Assembly: GCA_903813345.2 (NCBI GenBank)
Contig: CAIIXF020000001.1
Location: 23,827,915 to 23,891,914, forward strand
Reading direction: 5' to 3'
Length of the DNA: 64,000 bases
Source: Owenia fusiformis
Lineage: Eukaryota; Annelida; Polychaeta; Sabellida; Oweniidae
The position numbers and the translations under genes were made by a program. Positions within the stretch are counted from its first letter, which is position 1, and each line of letters begins with the position of its first letter. Below, piece by piece: positions 1 to 14,500 of the stretch. The notes beneath the pieces are model-generated. The model was not told the DNA's origin and did not search any database. It saw nothing but the letters and a program-made list of their open reading frames with translations.

Positions 1-1799
1 GTGTCTTGGTATAAACACTGTGGCAAGCAGAATGAATCATCAAAAATTGTTGAATGTAGTCCCCCTTTCAACATTGATGGATTCAGTTTCAAATTTTAAA
101 ATATTATCAGAATTCATGATGAAATTTCGCGAAAAGAAATTTGAGTCAAAGTTTTGTTGATATTAGTTCACTGTACTTGGGGTTATCGATTAATATGCGC
201 AGTGCAACCAATCACTTTCTCTTGATTTCGCAATCACGTTGTACGAGCAGAGGCTAATTATTTGTCCACACTTGACCACATATGGGAGTATACATCCGGG
301 TCACTACAATGGCGAAATGAATATTTGTGATGTAATGATGGTTTTGTTGAGATGAATATTTCTGAAACATAAGTAAAGTTCGTAAGGAGACATATGAATT
401 TCAACAACAATAGGAAGTTGTCAATATAAGTGAATGATCTGGAAAATCGGGTAAGTCACAGCGGAGAAAATAACGCCATAAAAGGAAAATGAAATCAGTA
501 GAAATTTATCAAAATATGGGTTGATTATGTTTTTCGAAAAAACTTGTTAGTTTCACTTACAAAATATCACTATTAAGGTGCCTGAATGCAATTTTCTTCA
601 TTTTATTGCATTTATGTGCTTATAACCTATCCAGTGAGGTGCTGCAGTATGAATATTTTTTACATTTTCCTGCATTTTTAGGCCTTGATCAAAATGTGGT
701 AACTTTACGTGGATAACTTCCTTTTTACTTTTATATGCTTATTGAGTCAAGGCTTGCTCTATTGACTTATTTTTCCTTCTAGACGAATTCTTAAATTGTG
801 GCTTGTTGATGAACTAGGATATACATATACATGTATATTATTGTTAGTACAATGTTGATACAAAACAATTGATAAGTCGTATAGTTGGCATATTTTCTTG
901 AATTTAACATTTAATGTCCCAAGCTCCCCCAAACTGCAGAAAAACATACACCGTAAATCATATTTACCAAAATGAGTGTCTCCAAGGCTTCATACCAGCG
1001 TATACATAATGCATTTTTCACGAGTTAGACCTGAAATTTCGCTAAAAAGGAGTACTGGGGTAATCTCTGCCAGGTTTGTATATTGTGGTTAGCTTTTAAT
1101 GGTAAGTGCTCAGAAGCAAATAATTCAAGTGCGCAAAATAATCAAATAATCTGATTGGTTTTAGCTTAAGTATGCATGCACACAATGTGTGCCATGTTTT
1201 TTTCTAGTGATTTAGTTTTGTTCCATGGAGTTTGTCTTTAGATTTAAGAGAACTTTTTACCTATAATAGCAAAACTTTTGTTTTATTTATGCATTCTATC
1301 TATCAGATAAGAGTTTCAGGTATATAGGCAAATCCATTTTGGAAGGAGCACTCTGTTTAGTTTGAAAACCCACCCTTTATTCATTCTGATACTGATAGCA
1401 TCTTTCTGTTTCACCTGAAACATGCTCTGATATTATGAGGCATATTCTGTGATCTGAGTACATCAGATGGGAAGAGTTATAACTGTCAATAAGTGTGTTA
1501 GTTATCATGTTATCATTTAACTTGATGTCAATACATTACATAATAGGCATTGTATTTAACAGCAGATACTAGCACAGCATGTTCACAAGTTTAATGACCC
1601 CAGTTAGATGAAATATGAGCTGGGATGAAAGATCTCAAAATCCTAAATTTTGGGCTCTCTTGGATCGCCAAATCAAGCTCATTATATCATGGCATCTCAG
1701 GGCTGAGAAGAAATGAGATGTCATGGTTTATCATGATGCCCTTTATTATTTACTGTCAGCACTATAGTGTGCGATTGATACATTGCCAGGGTGGTAAAA

Positions 1800-1965
1800 T
1801 ATTGAAAATACTGCTATACCTGCACTGTTATTTTCTGGTACAAAATAAAGTATGAAGTCATGAATGAATTTCCTTGGTTTTTTTAAGAACGCATCATTAT
1901 ATCATCTTCTTTTAGTAAACCTTGTAAGAGGTCAATGGTAACTCAGGAAATGCTGATCTTTCAGG
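1800..1965 (+). repeat. Dispersed repeat C, copy 1
   Basis: This segment shares long stretches with 46415-46570, for example TTATTTTCTGGTACAAAATA and the following AAGTATGAAG. That later copy lies inside a TTAA-flanked MITE. Here the element ends are not recognisable, so this looks like an older or partial copy. Confidence 0.65.
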
Positions 1966-2179
1966 GGCGTAGCCAAGATTAGTAGTGCTAGTATGTGAGG
2001 CTGTAGGCCAAGCAATTACTAATGGAGTCAGTACAGGGGACATACTCCTCTGGAAAAATTAGGATTTTGGGCTTATTAGGTGCATTCTGAGCCTTCACTG
2101 ATATAATACCTCACTTATATATATGGAACTGGTTTAAAGTTACAAACTTAACTTTAAACCAGTTACGTTTTGCTTCTAG

Positions 2180-2320
2180 TTTGAAGAGTGCAGTAGCAAA
2201 GTAAAACAAGACAATGTAATGATGCTTTCCTGAAAAATGCAAGCAAATTTACATGTGCCTTCATACTGAAAATAACATGTGCAGGTATAGCAATATTTGT
2301 ACAGAACTCTGTTATGTCAC
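2180..2320 (-). repeat. Dispersed repeat C, copy 2 (inverted)
   Basis: The reverse complement repeats the words GCACATGTTATTTTC and GGAAAGCATCATTACATTG found in the 46.4-kb copy. It faces copy 1, about 215 bp away, so the two could pair as a hairpin. A shorter perfect stem (AACTGGTTTAAAGTTA and its complement) lies between them at 2132-2165. Confidence 0.6.
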
Positions 2321-2394
2321 AATGTAATACATGTACTTCTCTTACACTCTCCTCTTGCATACATTATTGGCTGATATTAAAACAGAGATATTAT

Positions 2395-3023
2395 ACAAAT
2401 AGTGACTGCCATTGAGGGCAATAGTGTAAATTATTTCCCCGAGGGGAAATCATTTACACTATTGCTCGAAATTAGGCAGTCACTATTTGTTATATTATAT
2501 ACCCTATACTGACTCTTGTCCCGTTTCCTCTGCGAAGGACAAAAAGGCTTAGAAAGCCCCCTCCCCGGGTCCATTGTTAGCATTATAAGCTGTGACGTCA
2601 TCAGATGCTCAACAGAAATTTTTGCCTCAGAGACTCTCACTTGACAAATTCAATCGCGTTTAACACGCGGAATAGATTATCATAATACTTGAAATTACAC
2701 AGACGTATTGAGCTTAGGGAACTTTATACACGTTGCTTATATTGTATCGTTCACGCACATCTGTCATGGTGAACAGAGTTGATTTGTGTTTGTGCTCATC
2801 CTTCATTTTTCTGTTTTTCGTCTGCGCAGTGATGATGCACAGACGTTTCCAAGGGTAACAGAAGTTGCAATCGTGACGTCAGCGGGCAATAGTTCAAATG
2901 TATATTCCCGCTGACGTCACATTTGAGGGAATATAACTTTCCGAGGGAAATAGTAAATCTATTTCGGAACACGTGACTAGGTATTGACCAATCAGGATTA
3001 GTGTTACATATTGGGTATATAAT
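2395..3023. repeat. Composite fold-back repeat
   Basis: A 96-bp hairpin (2395-2490) has arms ACAAATAGTGACTGCC and its complement, with a second nested stem around CCCCGAGGGG. It abuts a segment of about 530 bp bounded by ATTATATACCC at 2494 and GGGTATATAAT near 3013-3023. The right part carries a related word (CGAGGGAAATAG). This looks like nested or rearranged non-autonomous DNA elements. No target duplication was clear. Confidence 0.5.
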
Positions 3024-5552
3024 AAACCAGAATATTAACTGATTTATTTAAGCATTTGAGTGACCCTTTGGGAGTTTCAAAGGCAGAAAACTGAATATCA
3101 GAATATCATACCTCAATGTTAACTTTTTTGAAAAATTAATAAACCACAAAGTTTCATAAATTTTCTTTAAAAAGTGATAGATCAAAAATTCATATTTGTT
3201 CAAAAATTAACTTTTACTATATATAAACTGAATCTGTGCATGATCTGACTCTTCACTCAATGTTTAAGTTTTGCTACTCTATCTTGCTTTAATTTTGTAA
3301 AGTTATTAGTTATCCTTTGTAAATTTATTTAGGGTTGTTAAAGTCAATGAAAACCAAAATTATTTTCTCTGACCTGGAAAAAGTTGAAGATTTTTAGAAC
3401 TTAATAAAGTTAATTGTCAGGGAATTACAAAGGTGAGGACTTTTGAATGAAATTTTGAAAAATTGAAAAATACTACGAACTGATTAGATTGATAATGTTG
3501 TGCTAACCTGCCATGTTATTATGTTTCCAAGTTTAAATTTTCTTAGATGCTTTTTAGTACAAAATTCTAGACCTCAGAATGTTTCCAACTTCAAAGAACG
3601 AGTGTCTTTTAGACCCTATATTAGCTCCCAAGATATTTAAAAGAAATTGTACAGGATATCAAAGAAGGGACTTTGTTTGATAACCAGATCCAAATATTAG
3701 GTCATTCTGACCTTTATGTTCTAAAATATAGGTCATTCTATTAACATGTGTAATATGATCTTTTGAAGCAAATACAACCCTTTCACATCATTAGTGTCAC
3801 TGTTTCTATTTATTATCAAAATAATCTTTATTTACAGTCGTTTTAGACTTTTTTAATTGATCTTCTTGGTGAACAGTGACAAAGCATAATGGGAAACATT
3901 CAAAAACACATAAAATATAACATATAAAAATGCAAAAAAATGTTGAGTAGTGATCTTCTTTATACTTCAATAAGATGTGTCAGAAATGTGTCAGAAAAGA
4001 ATATTGAGTTTATTAATTTACATCACAATGAGAAAGAACAAGGGGCAACATTAAAAACACCTGAAGTAATTAACAATTCAAAAATACATATCAATCAATT
4101 ATACATTGATCTGCTTTCTTGAGATCAATTGCTCATGTACAGTTTGCATTAAAGTGGCAGTAAAATACTGAATTTATTATTTCACATCACAGTGATGAAG
4201 CACAAAGGGCAACATTTGAAAACACATAAAACATAACAATTTCTAAAAGGTTACTCTGGACGTTACATGTTGTAACTGTTGTACTTCAATCTTTAAAAGT
4301 GTAGATGATTCATGTATTTGTTCATAATAAGAGACTCTATGAGCCATCATCATCTTCTTCAGATGACAACATTTCAGGCATATTTTTTGTTAAAATGTCA
4401 AACTTTGTGCATTTCCTTTTGCTTTTATACCATGTGCACATGAATCTACAGCCCTACTCCCAACTGGGAATGTACAACACCATCCACTGATTGCAGCATT
4501 ACTATTACATTACTCCACCCATGTACAGTGAGATTTGGAGGAGACAAACCATTTTTACACAAATGAGGCCACATGTTTCTTTCTTAATAATGATGGTATA
4601 TTTCCCATCTACTTGAAGGTGGTTGTCTGTGTATCGTTTAGATTGGTTGGCTTGATATACACCAAAGTGACTTGACGTACATCGTCTCCAGTCAAAATGT
4701 CCTCAAGAGAGTCCACTACGATTTAGATGTGACCCTCTGTCTCCATATAGGGGGCACTGAGTGATTGCAGTTCACTCATACAGTTCCCTTTGCTTTGGGC
4801 AATTTATTAGCAAATGTCATTTTCCCACCCACTGATATTTCTTCTGCACAATAAAGTTGAGCTGGTTTTTCTAAATATAAACATTGGTAGGATCAGCCAA
4901 TGAACTGTGATAATACAAAAATATTATTCATTGACAGAAATGACACCTGTCACATGAAGATTAAATGATTGTACAACAATCATCTCAATTTGGCATGTAC
5001 ATTTATATGAATATATAGAAAGGAATTACGGTATTATGTTATTTATTTGACTGAAATATTTATCCAATGAGAATATAGACTCAGTGATACAATTAAACAA
5101 TTGGACATCTGCCAAGTTTGGTTTAAACATTCTGGAGATATTTTCTGAAACTGATGAAAAATGCCTATTTTCACAGGAAGTGATACATACCTCCAAAATC
5201 GACCAAAATATACATATATCAGGAATATTGAATGTTTTTTATTGCTGTTTCTTAAAAACATACATATTTATCAACAATTTGATCCTAGATATCAAGGATA
5301 TTAACGACAATGCATTTTTCAAAAAATGTAAAGTGACCCCAGGGGTGTGTATAGCCATTAGTTCTTTTCTTAGATGCTTTTTTACAAAAATCTAGACCTC
5401 AGCATTAGTTTTTGCGCTATTATTGTTTTGGGTGTGATATTGTTCACTCTTATGTTTTACATCAAATATTACAGTAGATGTAGTCAGTCAGTGCATCAAT
5501 ATTCCTTGTTGAAACCATCTAAGTTCATATTTGTATAATTTGTATGTTTTAG

Positions 5553-8500
5553 GTTGTATCAACCTTTCTTGCAAATGATGGTGGCAACTTCAGTATAAGA
5601 CTCCAAACCCTGCAAGCAGTGTTGAATGCATACAAAGAGACCAGGCCATTTTTTGATTATGTATCAGCAGTAGACTCTCTCAGCACATACCTAGTCTTGT
5701 AAGTAAACTATCAAATTTAGAAAGACATACATTTTCTCCCGAGGAATGTAAATGAATGGTTTTATAGATGTTGTTAGATATTCAAAATTTAGTCAAAGTG
5801 ATATCATTTTTGAAATCTACATGTAAAGTAGCATCTAGAAATGTGATTTCAAAAATTGTTCATCAACTTTAGAATTTAATTAATAAAATCGCAAAAAGTG
5901 AAATATCTTTTCTTACTAACATCTAGATTGTTCAATTACAAATTATAATCATCGAGAGTAGATTACCCTGAAAATTGTAGTAGTTCATGAATGGAGATTC
6001 CTCTTGATGTTCATAAAAATAATTAACCCAATATATGTTATGACGTTGCAGGGAATGTGCTGAGACAATGCTTGGTTTGCCATGGCACAACATGCCTGAT
6101 GAAACTCCAGAGAAAGCAGAGTTGATACATATGATCCACAGCATGGAGGACCTCAGTATTGCCTTTAGAGATTTACACAAGTTTGCAATTCTGAAGGACC
6201 TGATTGATGGGCCATGGTCAAATCTGACTTTGGTCATGTTGATGACTGATGATAAGAGACTGGTGATAGACCAAGGTATGGCGGAATCAGTGATTTATGT
6301 TTTGTAATCTGAGCATAAATGTTATTTTACACTTTTCTGCAAAAATGTATGTTAACCTTTGTGTTGTTTATTTTTAACTTTAATGTGAAATATGCAGTTT
6401 TAGTACAAGGTTTAACTAAATTATTTATATATATTTTTTTATTTTATTATAAACGACTACACTGCATTTTTTGGTGATTTAACATCTCTCTAGATTCAGT
6501 TGAAAATTATGCTGTGCAAAATACCTTCATACATGTAGTTGGGAGACCAAGTGAACTCAGATTAATTGAAACAAATTCATCTAATTTTAAAGTTTATTGA
6601 ATTATTGCTGAGATAATACATGAAATGCAACTTTAAGCAAGTGATTCCACTTGGAAACTATTCCTTAGCTATATTAGAAGTTCTCATATTACCAGGTACG
6701 GATTACATCAAGGAGCACAATCCTGATGTGATGAAACTTCGCTTGAAGATCCTTGTAAGAGAACACTGTTCCAAATATGCCATCAACCTGAGTGGCTGGT
6801 GCCTCAGGAACCAAATCTATGCACAAGACTACACTATACGAGAGATGCAACTGAAGCTACTCTATGAAGAGGACATTGAATTATTTCACTGTGAGGTAAA
6901 TGGCTGCCTATGATGTAGAAATAAAAGTTTACATACAGTAAAACCTGTTTATATTGAACCTTTTTTGCTGAGAAAAAATTTATACAGAAGTCAGTATAGT
7001 GTGTGTGGAGGAAGGGTGTCCACTGGAGACATGTGTGTTCACAATATATATTTTTGTGTTTCACATTCTTGTAATTTCTTGATTAATGAAAAAATAATCT
7101 TGACATTAAATTTTGATGTTATTTGAATAAAATGCTTTTTATTCTGAATGCAGAGCTGGAATGTCAGCTGCCACATGGGCTTGAAGATTGTGCACAGTTT
7201 AATGAAGGATAAAGAAGATCCTGCAATGTGTCTGCACTTTGCACAGACATTCCTTGTCCAGGACTGGTTGCGACCAAAACTATACTGCTGTACAAAGGTA
7301 TGCAGATGAAACAATAGTTTATGACTCATGCATAAAGCCTTTTTAACCTCTGGGTTCACTGTTCTACCACTACTCATGGTTATCGCTACCTTGTAACTTA
7401 AACTGATCCATTGTAATATTGCTATGTTGATATCCACCACAGTAATTCTTGCTTGGGTCATCATTCGCAACAGTTAGACCATATTACTTATTTCTGCAGC
7501 TATTTTATTCCATTATTAAGACCATTACATATTTCAGGAGCTACTCCATGCATGGGTTCCACTTCAATACAAGCTGTCTGAGAATGAAGCAAAGTTTATG
7601 CAGGACATTTCAAAAGTAGTCGAAAAGTCAGTTAACACCATGCAGATCATGTATCTAGTTGATGTCATGTGCAAAGAGGTACCACCTTTTATCAATATTT
7701 CAAAAAATTACATTGAAAGTACATGTGATAAACAATGTACAGGACAATATAAAAGTGCAATGATAACACTCCTTTCACCTTTATGTTTCCTTGGAATGCA
7801 CATTGATACATTGACACACAGATTTTATTTGCAAAATCTTGATTTTGATTAAAGCTCACTGAACTGACATGTTTTATGAAAAACCAATCTTAATTTAGTA
7901 ATTTTATGGTTTAAACAGTTTCAGTTCTTGTATGATAACAGAAAACAAGAATTCCAAAAATTAGTGAAAATCTACATTAAAACTTGATATGTTGTTATAG
8001 GAATTAATGCAAAACTTACTTTAATATCTAATCTTGAATGTGTCATATTTGTTTTCTTTTCAGTTTGGTGACAAATTCCTTCAGTTCAATACAGAGTTGT
8101 GTCTCCTGGCACTGAAAATAGAGACTGGTCATGTTGAGAGGGCATATGCCACTAATGACTGTCATGGTCTAGATAATGCCGCAAATGCTCTAACATTCAC
8201 CTGTCACATCATGTCTTGTCTATACAGAGACAGCAACCTGAAGATGCGTCAAGTCTGCTCATTAACTGCCCTGTCTCTAGATCCCTCTGAGGATCTCTAC
8301 TTCCTCGTTGAGGCTTTGTTTAATATCGTAGAAGACACTGATAATCTGGACCTGGCAAATAAACAGGTCGTCAATAACAGTATCAATGCATTCAAGCAGT
8401 TCCTTAGCAAACATGAGGACAATGACCAACATGGAGATGTAAAGGAACAAAAGAATGCTGACAATAGTGACAAATCAAGTGATGTTTCAATTCACCAATC

Positions 8501-11500
8501 AGAGGAATCTGCCGATCATAAGGCAGATAATACTCCGAATGACAAATCAGATGACTTACATCGAGGTAAATCACCCAAAGACAACGAACATAGAAAAGAA
8601 AAGCATGCTCAAGCTATTCCAAATAGAACTGATATGAATAATAATAAAGGGAAGAAGAAAGGAAAAGGTGAAGAGGAGAATAACTCAAAAAAGGAGTTTT
8701 CTCGTAGTTTTGAATCAGTATTCAAGAAATTTGCAGGTGTAACAGATACAAAAGTTCCCGAAGAAAAGAAAACTGACCCTGAACCCAAATCATCAGTTCA
8801 ACCTGAATCCTCTGTACCTAAAAATGGGCAAGTAGGTGGAGGATTCATGAAAAACTTCCATGAGTTCATTCGCCAAAACACTGCAAGAAAGCAGTCATGC
8901 TGGCTGAGCAAAACTAAAGAAAGTGATTTGTCTAAGTCATACTTAAAGACACCATCAAGCATGGGGGCAACTCCACCTGAATCTGATGAGGATATACAAG
9001 GGGAATACCATATTGTAGTGAAGGGTATTAATCCAGAGACCATAAGTGAAATACTTCGTATTTTAGCAAGCATTCGAGCAAAAACTCTAGATCCAAGTCT
9101 ACCATGGGAAAAGCTCAAGCATCGTATTCTACGACATCTTTGGGTGAATGGATACCACTTTGATGTGCACAAGAATGATTTTTTCTCTGGTACATCTGCA
9201 GTAGTTCAGGTTAAACCTATAAGTCAGAGTGTACTTGACAGCATTACTGAGACTGAATTGCAGAGTGAATCAAACAGCCCTGTAAAGAGCAGTAGTCCAA
9301 TTAGGGTCAGTAGTCCAGAAAAGGGAAACTATTCTTCAAGGAACAATAGTCCTATAAAGCTAAACAGTCCTATGAAAGGCAACAGTCCCATAAAGTTCAA
9401 TAAATTACAGAATCATTCAGTTCAACAATCCAAAGAAAGTTCTAGTCCAGGTCGTAGACCAAAATTCAAGGGTATTAAACAAAAGACTTCACAGAGTGAA
9501 ATTGAAAGTATTACTGAAAAATCTCAACATCAAGACAATGTAGACAAAAGGCCATCGATTATCCATGACAGTCCGGTGCGGAATTGTTTTGATGCCCTCA
9601 AAAACATAGATTTTACATCAGCATATGAGCATCACTTAACAGAAAGCCATCCTAATGCAAACATCCTAAATGACAAAGACTCTTCCAGAGACGGACAACC
9701 CCCATCGCCTTCCCAAAGTCCACCCCTCTTATCACCCTTTGACAATTCCACAGAAGGGGACCATAGTTATAGTATAAGACAAAAATCCAATGGTTCTACT
9801 GAATCTCAGTCCTTCAAGAACACAATGAACGATAGTGTAAAAAGGATTAAAATTTCACCTAGGAGACAAACATGTCCCGTTTTCTGTAATGACGATGATG
9901 AAGTGGCTCTGTCTAAGATACAAACTGCGATAAGAATCAACAAGATGGAAGCGAAACTCATCACCAAGCATGCCATCGAGAACAAGGTGAGACTTCTTTT
10001 ACTTTCTGAAACTTCTAATCCTCTCTCTGTAGCTAGAAATTTCAGGGATGGTGATAGAGATCGGCTTGTTGCTGATGTTGCTGCCGTAGTAGCTGGAATG
10101 AATAGTATGTCCATAAAGACCAAGATGTATGGTCTAGATGTTCCACAAAGCAATGAGAAATTAATGTCTACATTTAAGCTGTCATTGAGTGAGATCATAG
10201 AAAGGTTACCATACCATGTAAGTCAATCCCATCGTCAGCATGAATTTGAGAACCCCAAAAAGAGGGACAGTTCCCCAATGCATGTTTCTGGAATTGATAA
10301 TATTGAAAGACCCCCTCCTCTCCCTATGTCATACACTTCATACTCCAATTTCATTCCCTTGCTTGATGAAATGTTGACTAGTCTAGAGAACGATATGGCT
10401 TTAGAGAAGAAGAAATTAATGGAAAGACTTGGGAAAGCGTTTCAAGATATGTGTGATAAGTCTGTTGCAAGGGAGAACGTTACTTCGAGTGTGGAAATCG
10501 AACAGAGTGAACCTCCATCTGATGAGATTACAGACTTTACTGATCTTGGTGGCAGCAAGAATCAAACACTTACAAAAAATTTAAATCGTTCAAATATTGA
10601 TGAACTATGTAATCAATATCACCATGATTGTGATCCAGATACTATTGGAGAGCCTGTAAAGATGGATGCTGCTACTCCAGTCGAAGAAAAAGAAAGCAGA
10701 AACCTCATAAAGGGAAAAGTATATGTTGACACACAAATTAATGAGCCTCTAAAGATGGATGCTGTTACACCAGTCAAAGAAAAAGTAAGCAGAAAGCCCA
10801 CGAAAATAAAAATAAATGCTGAATCGCAAAATAAGGAGCCTCTAAAGATGAATGATGTTACACCAGTCAAAGAAAAAGAAAGCAGAAAACCCATAAAAAG
10901 AAAAAGAAATGCTGAATTGCAAAATAAGAAGCCTCTAAAAATGAATGATGTTACACCACCAGTCAAAGAAAGAGAAAGCAGAAAACCCAAAAAAGGGAAA
11001 ATATATGCTGATACACAAATTAATGAGCCTCTAAAGACGGACGCTGTTACACCAGTCAAAGAAAGGGAATGCAGAAAATCCACAAAGGGGAAAAGTTATG
11101 TTGATAATAATGAGCCTCTAAAGATGGGTGGTCTTACACCAGTAAAGGTGAAAGTAAGTAGAAAACCTACACAAGGGAAAACATCTTACAGAAGTCAGAG
11201 GTGGGCTAACCGAACTAGGTACCTACAAGACAATAGACAAAGTACAACTATTTCAACAGAAATGCTCAGTTATTTGAGGAAAGGTAGATGTATCTCCTCA
11301 AAAACTATTTCTTGTTATCATTGTCATGTATCCTTTAAAGCAGGACATTTGAAGCGACATTTATTCCAATATTGTAAGGGTATCTCAAATGATCAAAAAT
11401 TGAAATACAAGCTCATGAAGACTGGACAAGTGATTGTGTCTGAAGAAATGCTAGAAATAGTGCAAGGTAATTCTTATTCAAAGGTACTGACTCAATGTCT

Positions 11501-14500
11501 CCATTGTGATTGTATGTTACAAGTACGTCGTATCAAGCAACATATCTACAAATACTGTAAAAATATCACAGATAACCTGAGAATGGAATATAAGAAATTG
11601 TGGACAAGATCTCTTGATAAGAAGGACAAGACTAAGAAAAGAGAATCGTCAGATAGAACTATAAAGAACAAAGTTGTAACTGATGCAAGGGATATCATAT
11701 CTGTTGATGAAATTGATGAGGAAGGTAGCAAAGAAGCAGGTCAAATTTATGATGGGAAAACAGCTGCTGATCTTGACACCAGTGAAGAGATACATGTCAG
11801 TGAAAATAATGAACAGATCATAAGTGACCTACCTGATACCAATGCAATACATTGTACTGATGTTCAGGAGAAAGATGCTGATATGATTGACATTGAGTCA
11901 ACTACAGAATTTTCTGTTACCTCTGTTGCCCCAAAAAGAATCAAAAGGAGTACCGTTACACAAACCTTGCCATTGAGCACTACTGTTCACTCAAATGAAC
12001 ATAGGTCCGAAAAATGTGAAAAAGTCTCTGATAAGGAGCACAATGTCTGTAAAAGGTATAATACACAGAAAAGAGGAAGACGATTTACACACAGAGTACC
12101 TACTAAAAGGGTAGCTGCTAAATATAGCCTAGGAAATATATTAGGAAACCCTGAAAAGACAGATGGAAATAAAAACATAGTTAAAAGTGTAGAAACATCG
12201 CTTACAACCGTTAGTGAAGAAACTAAAACCTCAGATGATGCTTACAACCAATTAGATGGCAGGCAAGAGATGGTAGGAAAACAGACACTCCAAATACCAG
12301 TTAAATTCCTTGAACCAGGAAACCTTGATAAGAAGGAAGATGAAAATTGCAACAGAATTGAAAGTGAAGAAACATCTTCTCTTTCAACATTAGCACAAGT
12401 ATGTGAAGAAACCGAAACTAGACCTGGTGCTGACAATCAATCAGATAGTGAGAAAAAAATAGTGGGGGAAGAAATTTTTCAAACCTCGAGTAAAGCAATT
12501 GAAGTACAGCCTAATTTGAATCAAAGAAGTGGTAATACTGATGAAGAGAGAACACACACACTACTTGTAATTCCACCTGGCCAAAAAAGGGAAAAACTTA
12601 CAGAAGATGATGTGAGCACATTTGATACTAAAGATGATGCACCTGTGCCAAAGGTGGACCGACATGAAGTACATCTGTTAAATGAAGATAAAATGGCTGT
12701 AATTGAGGGGACTGTTAACTCTGTCAATTCTGCTGAAGAAAACGTAAACAAAAGTAAACAGGACCTATCTGATGATGACAGCATGAAAATTGATGAAATT
12801 AAAGTTCATGGTGCCCAATCTACTAAAAATGAACCAAGCTCTCTTGATGATCAACAGCAGGATGATAGTGTCATATATGTGGACACAGTCAAGAGAAAGG
12901 CACAAGACCAAAACTTATTGAATGAAAGGATGCATACAAAGAGGCCAAGAAGGCTATTGGCTAAGGCTATTGATAGAAACAGAAATGCAAAAACAATAAA
13001 CAGAAAAGGAACATCACTTAGTGCTGATTATCCATCCAAATGTGCATATGTACTCAGGCCAAGGGGTAAGGATGATAAAAAAGCCCAAATCAAAGATTTA
13101 AAGCATCAAGGATCTAAAAGTGTTCAACCCATCTCTAAACCCTTATCATCCTCGTCACCATCACAAAGCCTATCTGCAATACAACAAACATATGACCAAA
13201 GCACATCAAGGCTAGGGAGTTCTGCTGAGCATAATCAGCTTGTAACCAACCAGCAACAGATAAGTGCACAACATACTCACCAAATAAATGTACAACAGCA
13301 AATCGGACACCAAATGAATGCACAGCCAGGACTAGTTCAACTCCCTATTACGAACCCTGTAATAAACAATGTTGATATGAATCCTTACAAGTTGTATAGC
13401 AGAATTCAGCCGAACATGATGATACCCCAACCCTTGTATGGGGGAGCAACAAATGTTCAGCCATCTCTAATAAAGGTACCTAAGAATACCAAAGTTATAG
13501 TTCTGCCCTATGGTAGTAGGATCAGTCCAGCTCACACAACCTCACATGCTACCACATCTATGCCAGGTGTTGTCATGCATATTCCTATACTTGATGCAAA
13601 TACATTTATTCAGCCGCCTCTCCAACAAAAACTTCCAGCTTCTTCAGCAACATCAATGAACATGAGTGAGAATGGATTTCAAAACCAAAATGATATTAAG
13701 TATCCTACTGTGCCTTGTACTGGTGATTGGTCAAATAGTTCAGCTGTTACTTCTTCTGTCTTAGGACAACCAACTGAGCTTGCTCAATCCCTTTCTATAC
13801 CTTGGACTGGGAATGGACTGAATAGTTCAGCTGTTACATCTTCTGCCTTAGGACAACCAACTCAGCTAACACAATCCTTTTCTATACCTTGGGCTGGAGA
13901 TGGACTGAATAGTATAGCTGTTACATCTTCTGCCTTGGGACAACCAACTCAGCTCACACAATCCCTTTCTATACCTTGGACTGGGAATAGACTGAATAGT
14001 TCAGCTGTTACATCTTCTGCCTTAGGACAACCAACTCAGCTCACACAATCCCTTTCTATACCTTGGACTGGGAATGGACTGAATAGTTCAGCTGTTACAT
14101 CTTCTGCCTTGGGACAACCAACTCAGCTCACACAATCCCTTTCTATACCTTGGGCTGGAGATGGACTGAAGAGTTCATCTTCTCACTTAGAGCAACTAGT
14201 TCAACAGACACAGTCCCATCCTATATCTTGGACTGGGGCTGAACGGAATAACATGAACTTTAAAGAATCCTTCTCCTCAGGAATGCCGATGCATCAAGCA
14301 CAGTTCACTGCCATGGCTTGGACTAAAAACGAACAGAACAATTTGAAATCTCCTATGCTAGGGCAACCTGTTCAAACAAAACAGCCCCCATCTGTGCCTT
14401 GGACTGGAAGTTTGATTGACCACCATAAAATATTCGACAACATTTCCATTGCTCAAACATGTCAGAGGACCACAAGTCCAATATATCCTAGCCCCAGCAT

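Larger units (their letters stand above)
1..5552. other. Upstream region of the giant gene: repeats, no assured exon
   Basis: I find no coding exon I trust here. A GGTAAGT splice donor sits at about 449-455 and could close a 5' untranslated exon. The region holds inverted copies of one dispersed repeat (near 1800-1965 and 2180-2320), a short stem at 2132-2165, and a composite fold-back repeat at 2395-3023. Reading frames here are short and look like chance. Confidence 0.4.

Noticed and set aside
2773-2863. Short frame with a signal-peptide-like stretch on the plus strand
   Set aside because: About 30 codons, inside a repeat element, with no splice or conservation support.
8034-8063. ATG at 8034 as start of the long reading frame
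   Set aside because: A strong acceptor (TTTTCTTTTCAG) ends at 8063 and the five upstream exons join in phase, so 8034-8063 is intron.
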